Shown here: one piece after another, positions 35,177 through 46,200 of the stretch
Position numbering within the stretch: the stretch's first letter is position 1
Layout of the letters: each line of letters begins with the position of its first letter
Assembly (NCBI RefSeq): GCF_014640175.1
Contig: NZ_BMGL01000002.1
Coordinates: 229,337 to 293,336 of the forward strand
Direction of reading: 5' to 3'
Length of the DNA stretch: 64,000 bases
DNA from: Psychroflexus salis
GTDB lineage: Bacteria; Bacteroidota; Bacteroidia; Flavobacteriales; Flavobacteriaceae
Notes under the pieces: model-generated
What the model saw: the letters and a program-made list of their open reading frames with translations, nothing else
What the model was told of the DNA's origin: nothing
Database searches by the model: none
Position numbers and translations under genes: made by a program

Positions 35177-35440
35177 TTACAATTTGTTTAATCGGTCTAC
35201 AAACTCTTCGAGTTTATTGTCAATTTTTTGGTTAACACCTTTTAAGTGTTTTTTTCGATTTTCTGTTTTTTTATTGATTTCTGAAATCATTTCGTCAAAA
35301 AAAGCGATACTTTCATCTACTAATTCATCTGCTTTTTTATTGTTTTTTTCATCTCCAACAATTTGTTGAAGCATACTTCCTTCAATAATTTCGCCAATTG
35401 CATTATTTAAGTCTTGCTTTAAGTTTTTTATACTTGCCAT
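35177..35440 (-). CDS. Small helical (coiled-coil) protein, unknown function
   Basis: 87 residues, highly charged, almost entirely helical by composition, with a heptad-like C-terminal half (about 40-87: EMISEINKKTENRKKHLKGV, then NKLEEFVDRLNKL). No signal peptide, no cysteine. I recognise it only as a short protein of the kind conserved among flavobacteria. It has its own TAACTTTG promoter box and a shared terminator, which supports a real gene. Confidence 0.75.
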   Translation of the reverse strand: MASIKNLKQDLNNAIGEIIEGSMLQQIVGDEKNNKKADELVDESIAFFDEMISEINKKTENRKKHLKGVNQKIDNKLEEFVDRLNKL

Positions 35441-35460
35441 ATCTATTTTTTAATATACTG

Positions 35461-35468
35461 CAAAGTTA
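35461..35468 (-). promoter_or_regulatory. -7 box for the small coiled-coil protein gene
   Basis: The minus strand reads TAACTTTG, an exact consensus match, with a leader of about 14 bases. Confidence 0.5.
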
Positions 35469-35490
35469 AGCATAAAAAGCTTAGTAATGT

Positions 35491-35946
35491 TTAGCCTAAG
35501 TCTTTCACTTTTTGAAGTGCTTTTTTCATGTGGCGGGAGGCATCTAGGTTGTTAAACTTCATTTGTACTACGCCTTTTGCATCGATAACCAATGTTTCTC
35601 TGCCAGGAATTAAACCTAAAAGACTCTTTTTTACGCCTAGTTTTTTTCTAATTTTTCCGCTAGCATCGCTAAGTAAGACGAAGGGTAATTGATATTTTTT
35701 TGCAAATTTTTGATGCGATTGTTCTGAGTCACCACTTATGCCAATAACTTCTGCACCAGCATCTTGAAAATCTTGATAGCTATCTCTAAAATTACAAGCT
35801 TCTTTGGTACAACCTGGGGTAAAATCTTTTGGGTAGAAATAAATAACTGCAGGTTTTTTACCAATTACTGTAGAAGAGTCAAATTCTTCTCCTTTTTGAT
35901 TTTTTGCCTTAAAATTTGGCATGATGTCTCCGATTTCTAGTGCCAT
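35491..35946 (-). CDS. bcp: Peroxiredoxin, BCP/PrxQ type
   Basis: Thiol-dependent peroxidase, 151 residues. The active-site block is PKDFTPGCTKEAC with Thr43, peroxidatic Cys46 and Cys51 five residues later, which is the resolving cysteine position of the alpha2 BCP/PrxQ subgroup. Cytoplasmic. Last gene of the idi - queD - bcp run; the queD stop is one base upstream of its ATG. Confidence 0.93.
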   Translation of the reverse strand: MALEIGDIMPNFKAKNQKGEEFDSSTVIGKKPAVIYFYPKDFTPGCTKEACNFRDSYQDFQDAGAEVIGISGDSEQSHQKFAKKYQLPFVLLSDASGKIRKKLGVKKSLLGLIPGRETLVIDAKGVVQMKFNNLDASRHMKKALQKVKDLG

Positions 35947-35947
35947 A

Positions 35948-36358
35948 TTAATTTCCTTTATAGGTTACAAAATTTCTAGGGGTTTCGTATAAAGTTATTT
36001 CTAATTTCTTATTGGTGTCAATTTCTTCTCTTATTTTATTCCAAATAACAACAGCAATATTTTCTGCAGTTGGATTTAAATTTTCAAATTCAGGTACTTG
36101 TTCGTTTAGATTTTTATGGTCAAAAGCATCTTCAATTTTACTTTTAATAATGTCTTTTAAGATTTTCATATCCATTACGTAGCCTGTTTCTGGATCTATT
36201 TCTCCAGTAACACTTACAATTAATTCGTAGTTATGGCCATGGTATGATGGGTTGTTACATTTCCCGAATACGTCTTCATTTTTTTCGAAACTCCAATCTT
36301 TTCTATATAATCTGTGTGCTGCATTAAAATGAGCTTTACGATGTACACTTACTTCCAT
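35948..36358 (-). CDS. queD: 6-carboxytetrahydropterin synthase / 6-pyruvoyltetrahydropterin synthase family
   Basis: 136-residue T-fold enzyme that converts dihydroneopterin triphosphate to 6-carboxytetrahydropterin, the second step of queuosine synthesis. Zinc ligands His15 (FNAAH), His40 and His42 (YHGHNYEL) and catalytic Cys34 (FGKCNNP) are present, and the C-terminal ETPRNFVTY carries the pterin-binding Glu. Some members instead make 6-pyruvoyltetrahydropterin; queuosine is the more likely role in bacteria. It sits between idi (4-base gap) and bcp. Confidence 0.88.
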   Translation of the reverse strand: MEVSVHRKAHFNAAHRLYRKDWSFEKNEDVFGKCNNPSYHGHNYELIVSVTGEIDPETGYVMDMKILKDIIKSKIEDAFDHKNLNEQVPEFENLNPTAENIAVVIWNKIREEIDTNKKLEITLYETPRNFVTYKGN

Positions 36359-36362
36359 AGTT

Positions 36363-36896
36363 TTATTTTTTGCTTAGCATGTTTTCGTAGTGTTTTTCAA
36401 AAATTATTTTAAACCATGCAGTGTATAAGTTAGGATTTTCTTTAATGTCTTTTTTAACGTCTTCTAAGCTTATCCATTTCCAGTTGGCTACTTCATCTGG
36501 ATTTGGATTTGGATCATCATTGTATTTTCCAACTAATATGTAGTCGTACTCATGTTCGGTTAATCCATTTTCGAAAGGTGCTTCATATATAAAAGAAATG
36601 GTTTCTTGCAGATTGGTTGTAAAGCCCATTTCTTCTTGTAATCTTCGTTTTCCAGCTTCTATGTTAGTCTCGCCAAGTCTTTGATGGCTGCAACATGTAT
36701 TCGTCCATAAGCCTGGTGTGTGATATTTGCTTAATGCTCGTTGTTGCAGCATTAATTCGTTTTTATCATTATATATAAATACTGAAAAAGCGCGGTGTAG
36801 TTTTGCTTTTTCGTGGGCTTCCATCTTAGGCATTAAACCCAAAACTTCGTCTTTTCTATTCACTAAAATTACTTTTTCTTCTTGTTCTCTGGGCAT
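36363..36896 (-). CDS. idi: Isopentenyl-diphosphate delta-isomerase, type 1
   Basis: Interconverts IPP and DMAPP for isoprenoid, quinone and carotenoid synthesis. The 177-residue Nudix-fold protein has metal ligands His28, His34 and His71, catalytic Cys69 (TNTCCSH), the Nudix-like helix AGKRRLQEEMGF, and Glu114/Glu116 in GLTEHEYDY. It is the first gene of the operon with queD and bcp. No exact -7 box was found just upstream. Confidence 0.95.
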   Translation of the reverse strand: MPREQEEKVILVNRKDEVLGLMPKMEAHEKAKLHRAFSVFIYNDKNELMLQQRALSKYHTPGLWTNTCCSHQRLGETNIEAGKRRLQEEMGFTTNLQETISFIYEAPFENGLTEHEYDYILVGKYNDDPNPNPDEVANWKWISLEDVKKDIKENPNLYTAWFKIIFEKHYENMLSKK

Positions 36897-36977
36897 TCTA
36901 ATAGTTTTCTCACAAAGAAAAAACTACTTACTTACACTGAACTCCATTTATGAATAATTTATCAATTTCTTATAAAT

Positions 36978-39305
36978 TTAGAAGCGTTCTTCTCCTTTTA
37001 AGATTACTACAAACGCACCTTCAATTCCATTTTTACGAAGTTGTATTTTGTGCTGGTCAGCTTCTGCTCTTGTATTAAAAACTCCAGAAAAATAGCGTTT
37101 ATAACCATCGTTAAACGCATGGCTAAAAACATTGGGTGCATCAAAATTTACATCAGACATAACACCAAATGCACCAATTTGTACGGTGTAAATTTCCTTT
37201 GGTGTTGCAGCATTAAAATCGTAGAGGTCTTTTGTTGTAGTAACTTGTTTTTCAGTTTTTTTAGCATTGGCAACGAGTTTAGTTTTGTCAGCTATGCTTT
37301 TACGAACTTCGACCGGCGTTTCGTTTTCATTTAAAATTATAAACTCGCTTCTTCGGTTCAGCGCATGTTCTTCTTCGGTACAATCAATACCATTACTACA
37401 ATTATTTACAAGTTGCGTCTCTCCGTATCCTTTTCCTGAGATTCTGTTTGCAGCGATACCTTTATTAACTATGTAGGCTACTGTAGATTTTGCACGTTTA
37501 TCGGAAAGAATTTTGTTATAAGCATCTCCAGCTCGGCTATCGGTATGCGAGCGAACATCAATTTTCATTTTTGGATAAGCTTTTAATACTGCAATTACTT
37601 TTTGAAGTTCAACTTCTGCATCTGTACGAATGTTAGCTTTATCTAAGTCGAAATAAATAGGGTCTAATTGAAGTAAGTCACTCAAATCGTCTCCTTTTCC
37701 AGCTTGAGTAACTCCTAAATCGTCTCCTTCCTGAAGTTGAAGATTTTGCTGAAATGAATCTTCATAAGTGCCGCCAGCTCTAATTAGGTCTTCAAATGTT
37801 AAATACCCTTCTTTAGAAACCCGGACTACGTAACGTTTATCACATTCTACTGAGAATGTATATTTGCCATCGATGTTAGTTTGTGTAGATTCAATAAAGT
37901 TAAGTTCTTCATCGTACAAATCAACTTTTACATCAGGTATTTTAGTTTGTTCATCTACTTTAGAAATAATACCACTTAAATATTGTTTACACTCGGTAAT
38001 TAAATCTTCATTTTGTTTAAATCTGTAAATATTATCTGCCCCAATTGTATTGTTTTTGCTACGATTAGAAGCAAAAAAGCCAGTTTGTTTTTCAGAATTG
38101 ATAATAAAACTAAAATCGTCTAAGGAAGTGTTAATTGGTTTACCTAAGTTAAAAACTTCTCCATATTCTTTTTCAGAATAAATTACGGATACAAAAACAT
38201 CTAATCCGCCAAGACCTACGTGCCCATTAGATGAAAAAAATAAGAGCCCATCATTACTAACAAATGGGAAGGTTTCTTTTCCTTCTGTATTTATTTCATT
38301 TCCAAGATTTCTCGGCTCGCTGTAAGTATCTTCTCCTAAAATATCAACTACGTAAATATCAGACATGCCTATACTTCCAGGCATATCTGATGCAAAATAC
38401 AATTGCTTTTCATCAGGGCTTAAGCTAGGGTGAGCACATGTAAATTCATTACTATTAAAAGGAAGTTCTATAGGTTTGGACCATAGTTTTTCAAATGGAT
38501 CGAATTTAGATTTATATATTTTTAAATAGTTAATTCCATCTTCGCTCTCACCGTATTTGTTATTACTAAAGTTGTTACGGGTAAAGTATACTGTTCTTCC
38601 ATTTTTTGAGAAAGTTGCCGAAGCTTCGTGAAATTTAGTAGTTAGTTCTTCCGAAAAAATCTTAGGATTTCCTTTTGGTTTATAATCATCGTCAAGTTCT
38701 ACTTGGTATAAATCTAAGTAAGGTTGATTATTCCATTCATGCACTCTTTTTACTGCTGAAGATTTTTCGCGGTTAGATGCAAAAACGAGTGTACTATCTA
38801 GAAGTGTTGGTGCAAATTCAGATAAATCAGAATTGATGTTTAAGGTATCAATCTCAAATTTACCAGATTGTAATTCGATTAGTTCTAAGTAGTTTTTTTC
38901 TTTTTTAATACGTGTTACTCTAGAATCATCACTTTCTGTCATCTCATCATACTGAATCATAAGCTGATCGGCTTCAGTATATTTTTGGACACTTCTTAAA
39001 GCTTGTGCATATCTGTAATAATATTCTTCAGTTAGGTTAGCATCTAGTTGAAATAATTCTGTATACCATTTCTCAGCATTAGTTAAATCGCCATTAAAAT
39101 AATAGGAGTCTCCAAGTTTTTTAAATAGATTTTCTGATTTATATCCGGCTTTAGCTACTTCTAAATATATATTTTGTGCATCTATAAAAGCAAAGCGCTC
39201 AAATTTTTTGTCTGCTTCTTCAAGAAGATCTACTTGAGCAGTAGCATGGTTTTGAAAAATTCCCAAAAACAGTATTAGGTATATGATGTATGTATAATTT
39301 TTCAT
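36978..39305 (-). CDS. PorE-like envelope protein: TPR, beta-propeller, carboxypeptidase-regulatory and OmpA domains
   Basis: 775-residue exported protein (signal peptide 1-23). Domains in order: TPR helices (about 25-125); WD40/PD40-type propeller (about 160-430, with SEFAPTLLDSTLVFASNR and HPSLSPDEKQLYFASD blades); a carboxypeptidase regulatory-like beta sandwich (about 440-520); a peptidoglycan-binding OmpA domain (about 545-665, YFDLDKANI, HTDSRAGDAYN, LNRRSEFII); and a SPOR-like C-terminus (about 704-773). The first four match the architecture of PorE, which ties the T9SS barrel protein PorP to peptidoglycan. Unlike PorE it has no lipobox and gains the SPOR-like part. It is last in the operon after a PorP/SprF-like gene, so anchoring of that barrel is the inferred role. 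Confidence 0.9.
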   Translation of the reverse strand: MKNYTYIIYLILFLGIFQNHATAQVDLLEEADKKFERFAFIDAQNIYLEVAKAGYKSENLFKKLGDSYYFNGDLTNAEKWYTELFQLDANLTEEYYYRYAQALRSVQKYTEADQLMIQYDEMTESDDSRVTRIKKEKNYLELIELQSGKFEIDTLNINSDLSEFAPTLLDSTLVFASNREKSSAVKRVHEWNNQPYLDLYQVELDDDYKPKGNPKIFSEELTTKFHEASATFSKNGRTVYFTRNNFSNNKYGESEDGINYLKIYKSKFDPFEKLWSKPIELPFNSNEFTCAHPSLSPDEKQLYFASDMPGSIGMSDIYVVDILGEDTYSEPRNLGNEINTEGKETFPFVSNDGLLFFSSNGHVGLGGLDVFVSVIYSEKEYGEVFNLGKPINTSLDDFSFIINSEKQTGFFASNRSKNNTIGADNIYRFKQNEDLITECKQYLSGIISKVDEQTKIPDVKVDLYDEELNFIESTQTNIDGKYTFSVECDKRYVVRVSKEGYLTFEDLIRAGGTYEDSFQQNLQLQEGDDLGVTQAGKGDDLSDLLQLDPIYFDLDKANIRTDAEVELQKVIAVLKAYPKMKIDVRSHTDSRAGDAYNKILSDKRAKSTVAYIVNKGIAANRISGKGYGETQLVNNCSNGIDCTEEEHALNRRSEFIILNENETPVEVRKSIADKTKLVANAKKTEKQVTTTKDLYDFNAATPKEIYTVQIGAFGVMSDVNFDAPNVFSHAFNDGYKRYFSGVFNTRAEADQHKIQLRKNGIEGAFVVILKGEERF

Positions 39306-39333
39306 TTTTTCGTTTTAATTTTCCACTGTTTTT

Positions 39334-40275
39334 TTAAAAGAACCGTGGTGTATACATTTTTTTGTAGCGTTTAAACAATTCGTAGCGTAAAAATACTTCA
39401 AAACTTACATTTCCGAACTCTGTAAATTCAGTGGTATCATAATCGTAAGCAAAACCAAGCATTAGTGCATCTGTTGCTTGTATGGCAGTCATTGCGCTAA
39501 TAGAAGCATCTAGTCGATATGCTGCACCAAGGGTAAATTTTTCATAAAAAAGAAAGTTAGCAGAAAAATCGAAACGCAAAGCTGCTCCTTGAACAGCTCT
39601 CGTTAAAATCGAAGGTTTAAATTGTGTATTTCGTGATAAATCGAATACATAACCAGCGGTTAAGTAGTAATGTATTTCGTCTCTAATTCTCGAACTTTGA
39701 TTTCCTCCATCATCAAAATGTTGTGTTCTAAGCAAAAAAGGTGAGCTTAAACCTACATAAAACTTTTCGCTATATAATTGGAAACCAATACCAACTTGTG
39801 GAGAAATTTGACTTCTGATATTTTCGAAGTTGGGGTCAGTCGGATCAAAAATGTTCAATTCATTAAAATTAATATCTCTAAAATGCGCACCACCACTAAT
39901 TCCCATGCTAAATTTTGTAAATCGATCCAATTGTAGTATGTAGCTATAATTAGCATTTACGTAGGTGTCTTTAGATGGTCCTATTTGGTCGTGAATAATG
40001 TTAAGTCCCAATCCCATAGTTCCGTCTTTTAGGGGAGAATGTGTAGAAAAAGTAGCCGTTGCTGGAGCTCCATCTATTCCTGTCCATTGCGATCTAAACA
40101 ACAAGCCTGTGCTCCATACATCTCGGGTACCAGCATAAGCAGGATTTATGGTCATGGTGTTATACATGTATTGTGTAAAGTTCGGGTCTTGCTGAGCCTT
40201 TAATTGGAAAGGACCGAACAAATTAGTTATAAAAACTATTATTAAATAGTAAAATATATGCTTTGAGTTTTGCAT
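39334..40275 (-). CDS. PorP/SprF-family type IX secretion membrane protein
   Basis: 313-residue outer-membrane protein (signal peptide to about residue 27) with alternating beta strands of a 14-strand-type barrel. The family opening QDPNFTQYMYNTMTINPAYA follows the signal peptide directly, and the C-terminal strand ends in an aromatic residue. Known relatives: SprF, needed for export of the SprB adhesin in Flavobacterium johnsoniae, and PorP in Porphyromonas. The gene starts 6 bases after a giant type B-sorted adhesin gene and is followed by the PorE-like gene, so it is expected to serve as the cognate export/attachment partner of that adhesin. Confidence 0.93.
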   Translation of the reverse strand: MQNSKHIFYYLIIVFITNLFGPFQLKAQQDPNFTQYMYNTMTINPAYAGTRDVWSTGLLFRSQWTGIDGAPATATFSTHSPLKDGTMGLGLNIIHDQIGPSKDTYVNANYSYILQLDRFTKFSMGISGGAHFRDINFNELNIFDPTDPNFENIRSQISPQVGIGFQLYSEKFYVGLSSPFLLRTQHFDDGGNQSSRIRDEIHYYLTAGYVFDLSRNTQFKPSILTRAVQGAALRFDFSANFLFYEKFTLGAAYRLDASISAMTAIQATDALMLGFAYDYDTTEFTEFGNVSFEVFLRYELFKRYKKMYTPRFF

Positions 40276-40281
40276 GCTTGA

Positions 40282-43200
40282 TTAGTTTAGATACAAGTAA
40301 CCTTGTTTTCTTTTTTGTTTTCCATCTTCATTTTCATATTCTAATAAATAGAAGTAGGTTCCAGTCGGAAGCCTTTTGTTTTTTTGAATACTTATTCTTC
40401 CTTCACTAATTCCTCTAAATACATTTCCGCCAAAACCGTAGTTTTTAGTTTCATAAACCTTAACACCAGATCGGTCGTATATTTTAACATTGTTGTTTGG
40501 AAAAAGAGAAAGACCTTCGATTCTAAAGTAGTCATTTCTTCCATCTTGGTCGGCAGAAACTGCGTTAAATACTTCTATGCCATCTTCATCTGGACCATCA
40601 GTACCGCCACCATTATCTTCAGTAAAAAAGCCAAAGTTTCCAGCGTCTGTATTTGCATTAACTGGTAATAGAATAGAAGTTGGATTATTGCCTTCAGTTT
40701 GTATGGCACCAATTGGGAAATCTGGATCGTTTTCATTAATTGTAATTAAAGCAAAACCTGATGCAAGTTCAGTTTCAAAATTACCATTATTATCTGTAAA
40801 CAAGGTGTAGATAGTTCCAGCTTGATCAATGATTTCAACTTCAATATTGTCAAGATTTGGTTCTTCTACATCCTGTGTTCCGTTTCCATCCAAATCTTGG
40901 TATAGGTGACCAAATACAGAAGCATCAATTACTCCTGTAAGCAAGAAGAAACCATTATTGCCACCAAAGTTATTTTCTGCTTGTAAAGCTTCTAATGTAG
41001 TTGGATTGGTTCCTTCTGTTTGGATTGCTCCCGTTGGGAAGTTAGGACTTGTTTCATCGATTAAATATGTAACATTTCCAGGCTCAATATTTGTAACAAA
41101 ATCACCATTAGGATTGGTGAGTATATTTTGCTCATTTCCGTTACTATCGGTAATTATTATATTAACATTTACAAGATTGGGTTCGTTATTATCTTGTGTT
41201 CCATTAGCATTTTCATCTAGGTATAAATGCCCGAATATAGTTGTATTTAAATCATTGGTTACGAAAAATCCATTATCTCCAACATAAAAAGTCACACCTT
41301 CATTTACATTTATAGTAGTAGGGTTTGTGCCTTCGGTCTGTTCCGCCCCAGTAGGGAAGTTAGGATCTAGTTCGTTGATGTTAATTGTGATTTCGCCCGC
41401 TTCAACTTCTGCTATTATGTTTCCATTTACATCTGAGAAATAGCTTAAAGTAGCATTATTATCGGTTACGAATACTTCAACATCAATCATGTTTGGTTCT
41501 CCATTATCTTGATTTCCATTGCCATTTTCATCAAAGTAAAGATGTGTAATAATAAAAGCATTTCCTTCTGATGGTTCTGGCACAAAATAACCATTATTAC
41601 CACCAAAGTTTTCTTCTCCTTCAAGTGCGTTAACGATAGTTGGATTAGTTCCTTCTGTTTGTACTGCATTTGTAGGAAAGTCTATATCGTCTTCATCAAT
41701 TAAGTAGGTTGTATTTCCAGCGGCCACATTAGCTATAAAATCTCCGTTAGGATTAGTTTCGACTGTTTGTTGGCTTCCATCACTTTCTGTAATAATTACA
41801 TCAATATTCGGTAAATTAGGTTCGTTATTTTCTTGGGTACCATTTCCATTTTCATCTAGATATAAATGGCCTGAAAGTGTAGTTGGATCTTCATTTTCTG
41901 GTATAAAGAAGCCATTGTTTCCAGCAAATAAAGTTACTCCTTCATTTACATTAAAAGTACTTGGATTTGTGCCTTCTGTTTGAATGGCCCCAATTGGGAA
42001 GTTCGGGTCAAGCTCGTTGATGTTGATTGTAATTTCTCCAGCTGGAACTTCAGCAATTACATTTCCATTTCCATCGGAAAAGAAACTTTGAAAACCACTT
42101 GGTGTAGAAATAAATACTTCCACATTTTCCATATCAGGTTCTTCGTCGTCTTGATCTCCGTTTCCATTTTCATCAAAATAAAGATGTGTAATAACAAAGA
42201 CATTGCCTACAGAAGGTTCTGGCACAAAATAGCCATTGTTTCCACCAAAATTATTTTCTCCAGCAACGGTATTAATTGTGGTTGGATTAGTACCTTCCGT
42301 TTGAACTGCATCTGCTGGTATTCCACCACTGTTTTCGTTAATGGTGTAAGTAACTTCTCCTGCTTGTACAGGTAAAGTAATATTTCCATTACTATCAGTA
42401 AATACATCTATCGAGTTTCCTAAAAAATCTTGAATATTAATTTCAACATTTTCTAAGTCTGGTTCGTTATCGTCTTGTGTTCCATTTCCATTTTCATCTA
42501 AATACACGTGAGTACTAAAAATAGCTTCTTCATTACTATCGGGTACAAAATAGCCATTGCTTCCGCCTTGGTTAACTTGACCAGTTAATGCTATGAAAGT
42601 AGTAGGATTAGTACCTTCCGTTTGTATTGCATCTGCTGGAAAATCAGCATCATTTTCATCGATTAAATAGGTGATTTCACCAGCTAAAAGTACAGTATTA
42701 ATTTCACCATTTACATTAGTAGTTAGTACTGTGTTGTTGCCCAAACTATCTGAGAAGTTAACATCTATATTTGGTAAATTAGGTTCGTTGTTGTCTTGCG
42801 TGCCATTTCCATTTTGGTCTAAATACACATTCATAAGCACATTAGTGCTTGTTTGTTCATTAGGTACAAAAAAGCCATTATCACCCCCAAAATTATTTTG
42901 ATTAGCAACAGCCACTAAAGTAGTAGGATTAGTGCCTTCGGTTTGAATTGCATTTTCAGGAATATTAGGATCGTCTTCGTCAATTGTATAGGTTAAGTTA
43001 CCTACAGCGACTACCAAGCTAATATTTCCATTTGCATCTGTAAAGATGTTTTGAATTGTACCTGCGTTATCAATAACTTCGACAGCTACATTTTCTAGAT
43101 TAGCTTCGTTAATATCTTGTGTTCCATTTCCATTTTCGTCTAGATATAAATGAGCACTCAGGATAGTTTCATCTTCATTATTAGGTACAAAGAAACCATT

Positions 43201-46200
43201 GTTTCCTTCAAAATTATCTTGATTAGTTAAAGCTATAATTGTGTTTGGATTTACTCCTTCGGTTTGGATGGCGTTTTCTGGAAATTCAGGATCATCTTCA
43301 TCGATTAAGACAGTTACATTGCCAGTTGGAACAGTAGCTTGTGCATCTCCATTAGCATTTGATGTGATGGTTTGAGTATTTCCAAACGTATCTGTGAAAA
43401 TAACATCAATATCAGCTAGATCATCTTCATCTATATCTTGACTCCCGTTTCCATTTTCGTCTACATATAAATGTGTTGATACGGTTGTAGTGATGTTTTG
43501 ATCAGGTAAAAAATAACCGTAATTACCTGAATTTATTGTATTACCAGCGCTAATTAAAACATTGGTTGGGTTTATGCCTTCCGTTTGAATTGCTCCAGTA
43601 GGAAAATCAGGGTCATCTTCATTTATTGTTATAATTGCATTCCCTTCTGTGATTAAACTTTCAAAACTACCATTGATATTTGTAAAAACACTAGTAATAT
43701 TCCCATTTACATCTTCTAAAATTATTTCAATATTTTCAATACCATTTTCTCCTGCATCTTGAGTTCCATTTCCATTTCCATCTAAATATACTAAGCCATT
43801 TACTACCCCTTCATCTTCACTATCCGAAAAGTCGAAAAACCCATTGTTACCGCCAAATGTGGTGGTGTTTGCAGCTACAAAGACCAGGGTTGGGTTTGTG
43901 CCTTCTGTTTGAATTGCTCCAGTAGGAAAATCAGGGTCGTTTACATCAATTTCGTAAGCAACATTTCCAGCCACTACATTGATAGAGAAATCTCCATTAG
44001 CATCCGTTTCGACGAGTTGAGTATTTCCAAATAAGTCTGTAATTTCAACTCCTACATTTGGCATATTAGGTTCAGTAGCTTGTTGGCTACCATTTCCATT
44101 TTCATCGAAATAAAGATGAACACTTAAAGTACCTATATTAGCTGGGTCTGGAATAAAAAATCCATTGTTTCCACCAAAGGTATTGGTATTAGGTGGAAGA
44201 AATAGAGAAGTTGGATTTGTGCCTTCTGTTTGAATGGCATCAACTGGAAAGTCAGGGTCATTTTCATTAATTTCGTAAGTTATATCTCCTGAAATTAAGC
44301 TTGTTGAAATATCCCCATTTGCATTTGTTTCAATTACCTGAGTGTTTCCAAATGAATCTACAAATTCTACTTCCACATCAGGTAAGTTTGCTTCCGATGG
44401 TTCTTGACTACCATTTCCGTTTTCATCTACATACAAATGTATATTTAGTATAGCCTGTATGTTTTCGTCTGGAGTAAAAAAACCATTATCTCCTCCAAAG
44501 GTATTGGTGTTTGGAGCTGCAAATAGGCTTGTTGGATTTGTTCCTTCGGTTTGTATGGCGCCAATAGGAAAGTCTGGATCACTTTCATCTATTGTGTAGG
44601 TCAAATCTCCTGCAATTATTGCAGTATTTATATTTCCATTTGCATCACTTTCGATTACTTGAATGTTTCCAAAAATGTCTTCAATTTGAATGTCTACATT
44701 AGGTAAATTTGTCTCGGTAGGTTGTTGTGTTCCATCTCCATTTTCATCTACATATAAATGAACTTCCAAGTTTGCTATTAGATTAGGGTCTGGAATAAAG
44801 TATCCATTATTACCTCCAAAAGTATCCGTATCTGGAGCTACAAAAACAGTAGTTGGATTGTTTCCTTCTGTTTGGATTGCATCTACTGGAAAATCAGGAT
44901 CATTTTCATCGATTTCGTAAGTTATATTCCCGGCTGGGACAGTAACAGAGAAGTCTCCATCTACGTTAGTTACGATAATTTGTGTGTTTCCAAAGTTGTC
45001 TGTTATAAAAATATCGATGTTTGCTATGCCTACTTCACCAGTGTCTTGTATGCCGTTAGCATTTGCATCTAAGTAGACTCTTGCATTTAAGCTGCCTTCG
45101 TCATTTGGATCGGGAACAAAATAACCATTATTTCCTACAAAATTTGAAATGCCTTCAGATACAACAACATTTGTTGGGTTTGTTCCTTCGGTTTGTATAG
45201 CGCCAATAGGAAAATCTGGGTCATTTTCATTGATAGCATAAGTAACTTCGCCTGTAAAATCGATTGTAACAATTGCAGTAAAATTACCATTAGCATCAGT
45301 CTCAACAATAAAAGGGATGTTACTAGCATCTGTAATTTCAACTTCAACATTTGCTATTCCTGCTTCTCCAACGTCTTGTGCTCCATTACCATTGCTGTCT
45401 AAATATATATTTCCATTAATTTCAGCAGTTTCTTCATCTAAGATAAAATAGCCAAAATTAGCAGTGTATGTTTCTCCTTGAAGCGTAAGTATTGATTCGG
45501 GGTTACTACCTTCGGTAAGTATGGCATTATCTGGAAAATTGGGTTGATTCTCATCTATGCTTATAGTAGTATTTCCAGCAAGTACTAAAGCTGTCCAACT
45601 TCCGTCAGCATTTGTAGTTATAATTTGCGTATTACCAAATTCATCTTCAATTAAAATTTGGATTCCGTTAAATCCATTTTCTTCGGGATCTTGATTTCCA
45701 TTATTGTTGGCATCTTCATATACTGTTCCGCTAATTTCAGCTGCTTCTACAAAACCATCGAATTCGCTAGTGGTTTGGTTAGTTAAAATAGTATTAGTTG
45801 TAGGATTTGTTCCTTCAGTTTGAATAAAAAGAGTAGGGAAATTAGGAGAAGAAGTATCGATGGTAGATGTAGTTTCTCCAATAGGTACTTCTAGGGACCA
45901 ATCGCCATCTACATTACTTGTAACAATTTCAGTTTCGCCAGTACTTTTAAGAATTTCTATAGATGCGTTTTCAATACCCGGTTCGGTTGCATCTTGTATT
46001 CCGTTTGCATTTTCGTCTAAATAAACCCTTCCTTCTAAGTTACCTGATTCATAAAATCCGTCAGTTTGTTGGTAAGTTAAGCCGGTTTCAATATCGTAAA
46101 TAGTAGGATTAGTTCCTTGTGTTTGATCTGCGCCCGTTGGGAAATTTGTTTGAGTTTCGTCTATATTTACAGTTGTGTTTCCAACTGCAGTTGTTACAGA

